From positions 1-6,180 of the forward strand of contig QMTJ01000068.1 in assembly GCA_003651045.1 (NCBI GenBank): a stretch of DNA of 6,180 nucleotides, in the 5' to 3' direction. Within the stretch, counting starts at the first letter, position 1. Each line of letters opens with the position of its first letter. Below, one piece after another: positions 5,162 to 6,180 of this stretch. Under the pieces are notes generated by a model. It saw only the letters and a list, made by a program, of their open reading frames with translations. It had not been told where the DNA came from and searched no databases. Made by a program: the position numbers and the translations under genes. The DNA is from Thermoplasmata archaeon. GTDB taxonomy: Archaea > Thermoplasmatota > E2 > DHVEG-1.

Positions 5162-6180
5162 ATGGTAGAAAAAGGAAGGATACTTATCAGTTCAGAATCT
5201 GTAACAGAGGGTCACCCTGATAAAATGTGTGATTTAATCTCTGATGCTATCCTAGATGAGGCTTTAAGGCAGGATAAAAACTCTCGAGTAGCTATTGAAA
5301 CTGGTACAAAAAACGGTGGTGTAATGGTTTTCGGTGAGATGACAACTCAGGGTTATATTGATATCCCTCGGGTAGTGAGAAGTACGATAAAAGATATTGG
5401 TTATACAAAATCGGAGTACGGTATAGAATGGGAGACATGTTCTGTATGGGTGCAGATTACAGAGCAGAGTCCAGATATTTCACAGGGGGTGACTGAGGGT
5501 GACGGTCTTCATAAGGAGCAGGGTGCTGGTGATCAGGGGATGATGTATGGTTATGCATGTAATGAGACAAAAGAGTTAATGCCTTTACCTATCTCACTTG
5601 CCCATAAACTTACAAAAAGGTTGTCAGAGGCGCGGAAGAAACATGAGATCCCTTATCTTCGCCCTGATGGTAAATCACAGGTTACTATAGAGTATGATGA
5701 AAAAGGGAAACCTATACGGGCGCATACGGTTGTTGTTTCTACTCAACATGATAGCGGTGTTTCGTATGAAAGAATCAAAAGAGATGTGATTTCTAAGGTG
5801 ATTAAACCTGTTTGTAAAAAATGGGTTGATAAGGATACTATCTATCATGTTAATCCTACTGGTGCTTTTGTCCGTGGTGGCCCTTATGCCGATGCGGGTC
5901 TTACTGGTAGAAAAATCATTGTGGATACATATGGTGGTGTAGGTAGGCACGGTGGTGGAGCTTTCTCAGGTAAAGACCCTACGAAGGTTGACAGAAGTGG
6001 TGCCTATGTCGCTCGTTATATAGCGAAGAATATTGTCGCTTCAGGTATAGCTGATAAATGTGAAGTACAGCTTGCTTATGCTATAGGTGTTGCTGATCCT
6101 GTTTCTGTTAATATTGATTGTTTTGGGACTAACAGGATACCAGTTGAAAAAATAGAAAAACTGGTTAGAGAGTTTTTCCC
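5162..6180 (+). CDS. metK: S-adenosylmethionine synthetase, bacterial/eukaryal type, 3' end cut by window edge
   Basis: Methionine adenosyltransferase makes S-adenosylmethionine from methionine and ATP, releasing phosphate and diphosphate; it supplies methyl groups for RNA, protein and cofactor modification. The 339 visible codons are uninterrupted. Motifs in order are SESVTEGHPDK (11-21) with H18 and D20 at the ATP/metal site, the active-site loop ITEQSPDISQGV (99-110), the first family signature GAGDQGMMYGYA (121-132), DAGLTGRKIIVDTYGG with its phosphate-site lysine, and the second signature GGGAFSGKDPTKVDRS (from 264). These are the signatures of the E. coli-like enzyme, not of the divergent family usual in archaea. 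By comparison with about 384 residues in E. coli, roughly 45-60 residues lie beyond the edge. The gene has its own ribosome site and is isolated from the upstream gene by a terminator. Codon use looks similar to rpoB, so any transfer is not recent. Confidence 0.97.
   Translation, partial: MVEKGRILISSESVTEGHPDKMCDLISDAILDEALRQDKNSRVAIETGTKNGGVMVFGEMTTQGYIDIPRVVRSTIKDIGYTKSEYGIEWETCSVWVQITEQSPDISQGVTEGDGLHKEQGAGDQGMMYGYACNETKELMPLPISLAHKLTKRLSEARKKHEIPYLRPDGKSQVTIEYDEKGKPIRAHTVVVSTQHDSGVSYERIKRDVISKVIKPVCKKWVDKDTIYHVNPTGAFVRGGPYADAGLTGRKIIVDTYGGVGRHGGGAFSGKDPTKVDRSGAYVARYIAKNIVASGIADKCEVQLAYAIGVADPVSVNIDCFGTNRIPVEKIEKLVREFF

Noticed and set aside
5675..5950. Minus-strand 91-codon frame
   Set aside because: It is antisense to metK, which matches its family without interruption there.
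1..6180. Mobile element, CRISPR array or integration site at the tRNA
   Set aside because: No transposase, integrase, spaced direct repeats or duplicated tRNA 3' fragment is visible in the window.

Overview
The window comes from an archaeal chromosome. The largest gene is an archaeal/eukaryal-type RNA polymerase subunit B (rpoB), preceded by the archaeal-specific polymerase subunit H (rpoH). Promoters look like archaeal TATA elements, and at least two short genes appear to be transcribed without a leader. The DNA is AT-rich. RpoB is one continuous chain through the region where most methanogens, haloarchaea and Archaeoglobi have it split into B'' and B'. A small protein of the DUF6015 type, which I associate from memory with Thermoplasmata-like lineages, points to an uncultured member of Candidatus Thermoplasmatota. 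That placement is an inference.

Layout. Positions 1-3580 on the minus strand hold an RNA polymerase block, read right to left: tRNA-Lys(UUU), rpoH, then rpoB, whose last part runs off the left edge. The tRNA 3' end is only 39 nt from the preferred rpoH start (27 nt from the alternative one), with no promoter visible between them, so tRNA and polymerase genes probably share a transcript. Positions 3711-4415, also minus, hold two small genes: a DUF5678-like protein and, downstream of it, a single-domain retropepsin-like aspartic protease with its own TATA box. Positions 4416-4563 are a compact divergent promoter region. Rightward, on the plus strand, comes the DUF6015-like protein (4564-4971), closed by a strong multi-T terminator. 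After an AT-rich gap comes metK (S-adenosylmethionine synthetase), cut by the right edge.

The genes form separate units: an information-processing operon (tRNA/rpoH/rpoB, probably continuing to rpoA' off the window), a possible two-gene DUF5678/protease module, a lone conserved small gene, and a metabolic gene. The metK product is of the bacterial/eukaryal sequence type, not the divergent enzyme typical of archaea, which suggests transfer or replacement. I see no insertion sequence, CRISPR array, phage gene or replication origin. No gap between genes exceeds 200 bases. The points most worth a second look are the tRNA-led polymerase operon, the DUF5678/protease pair and the bacterial-type metK.
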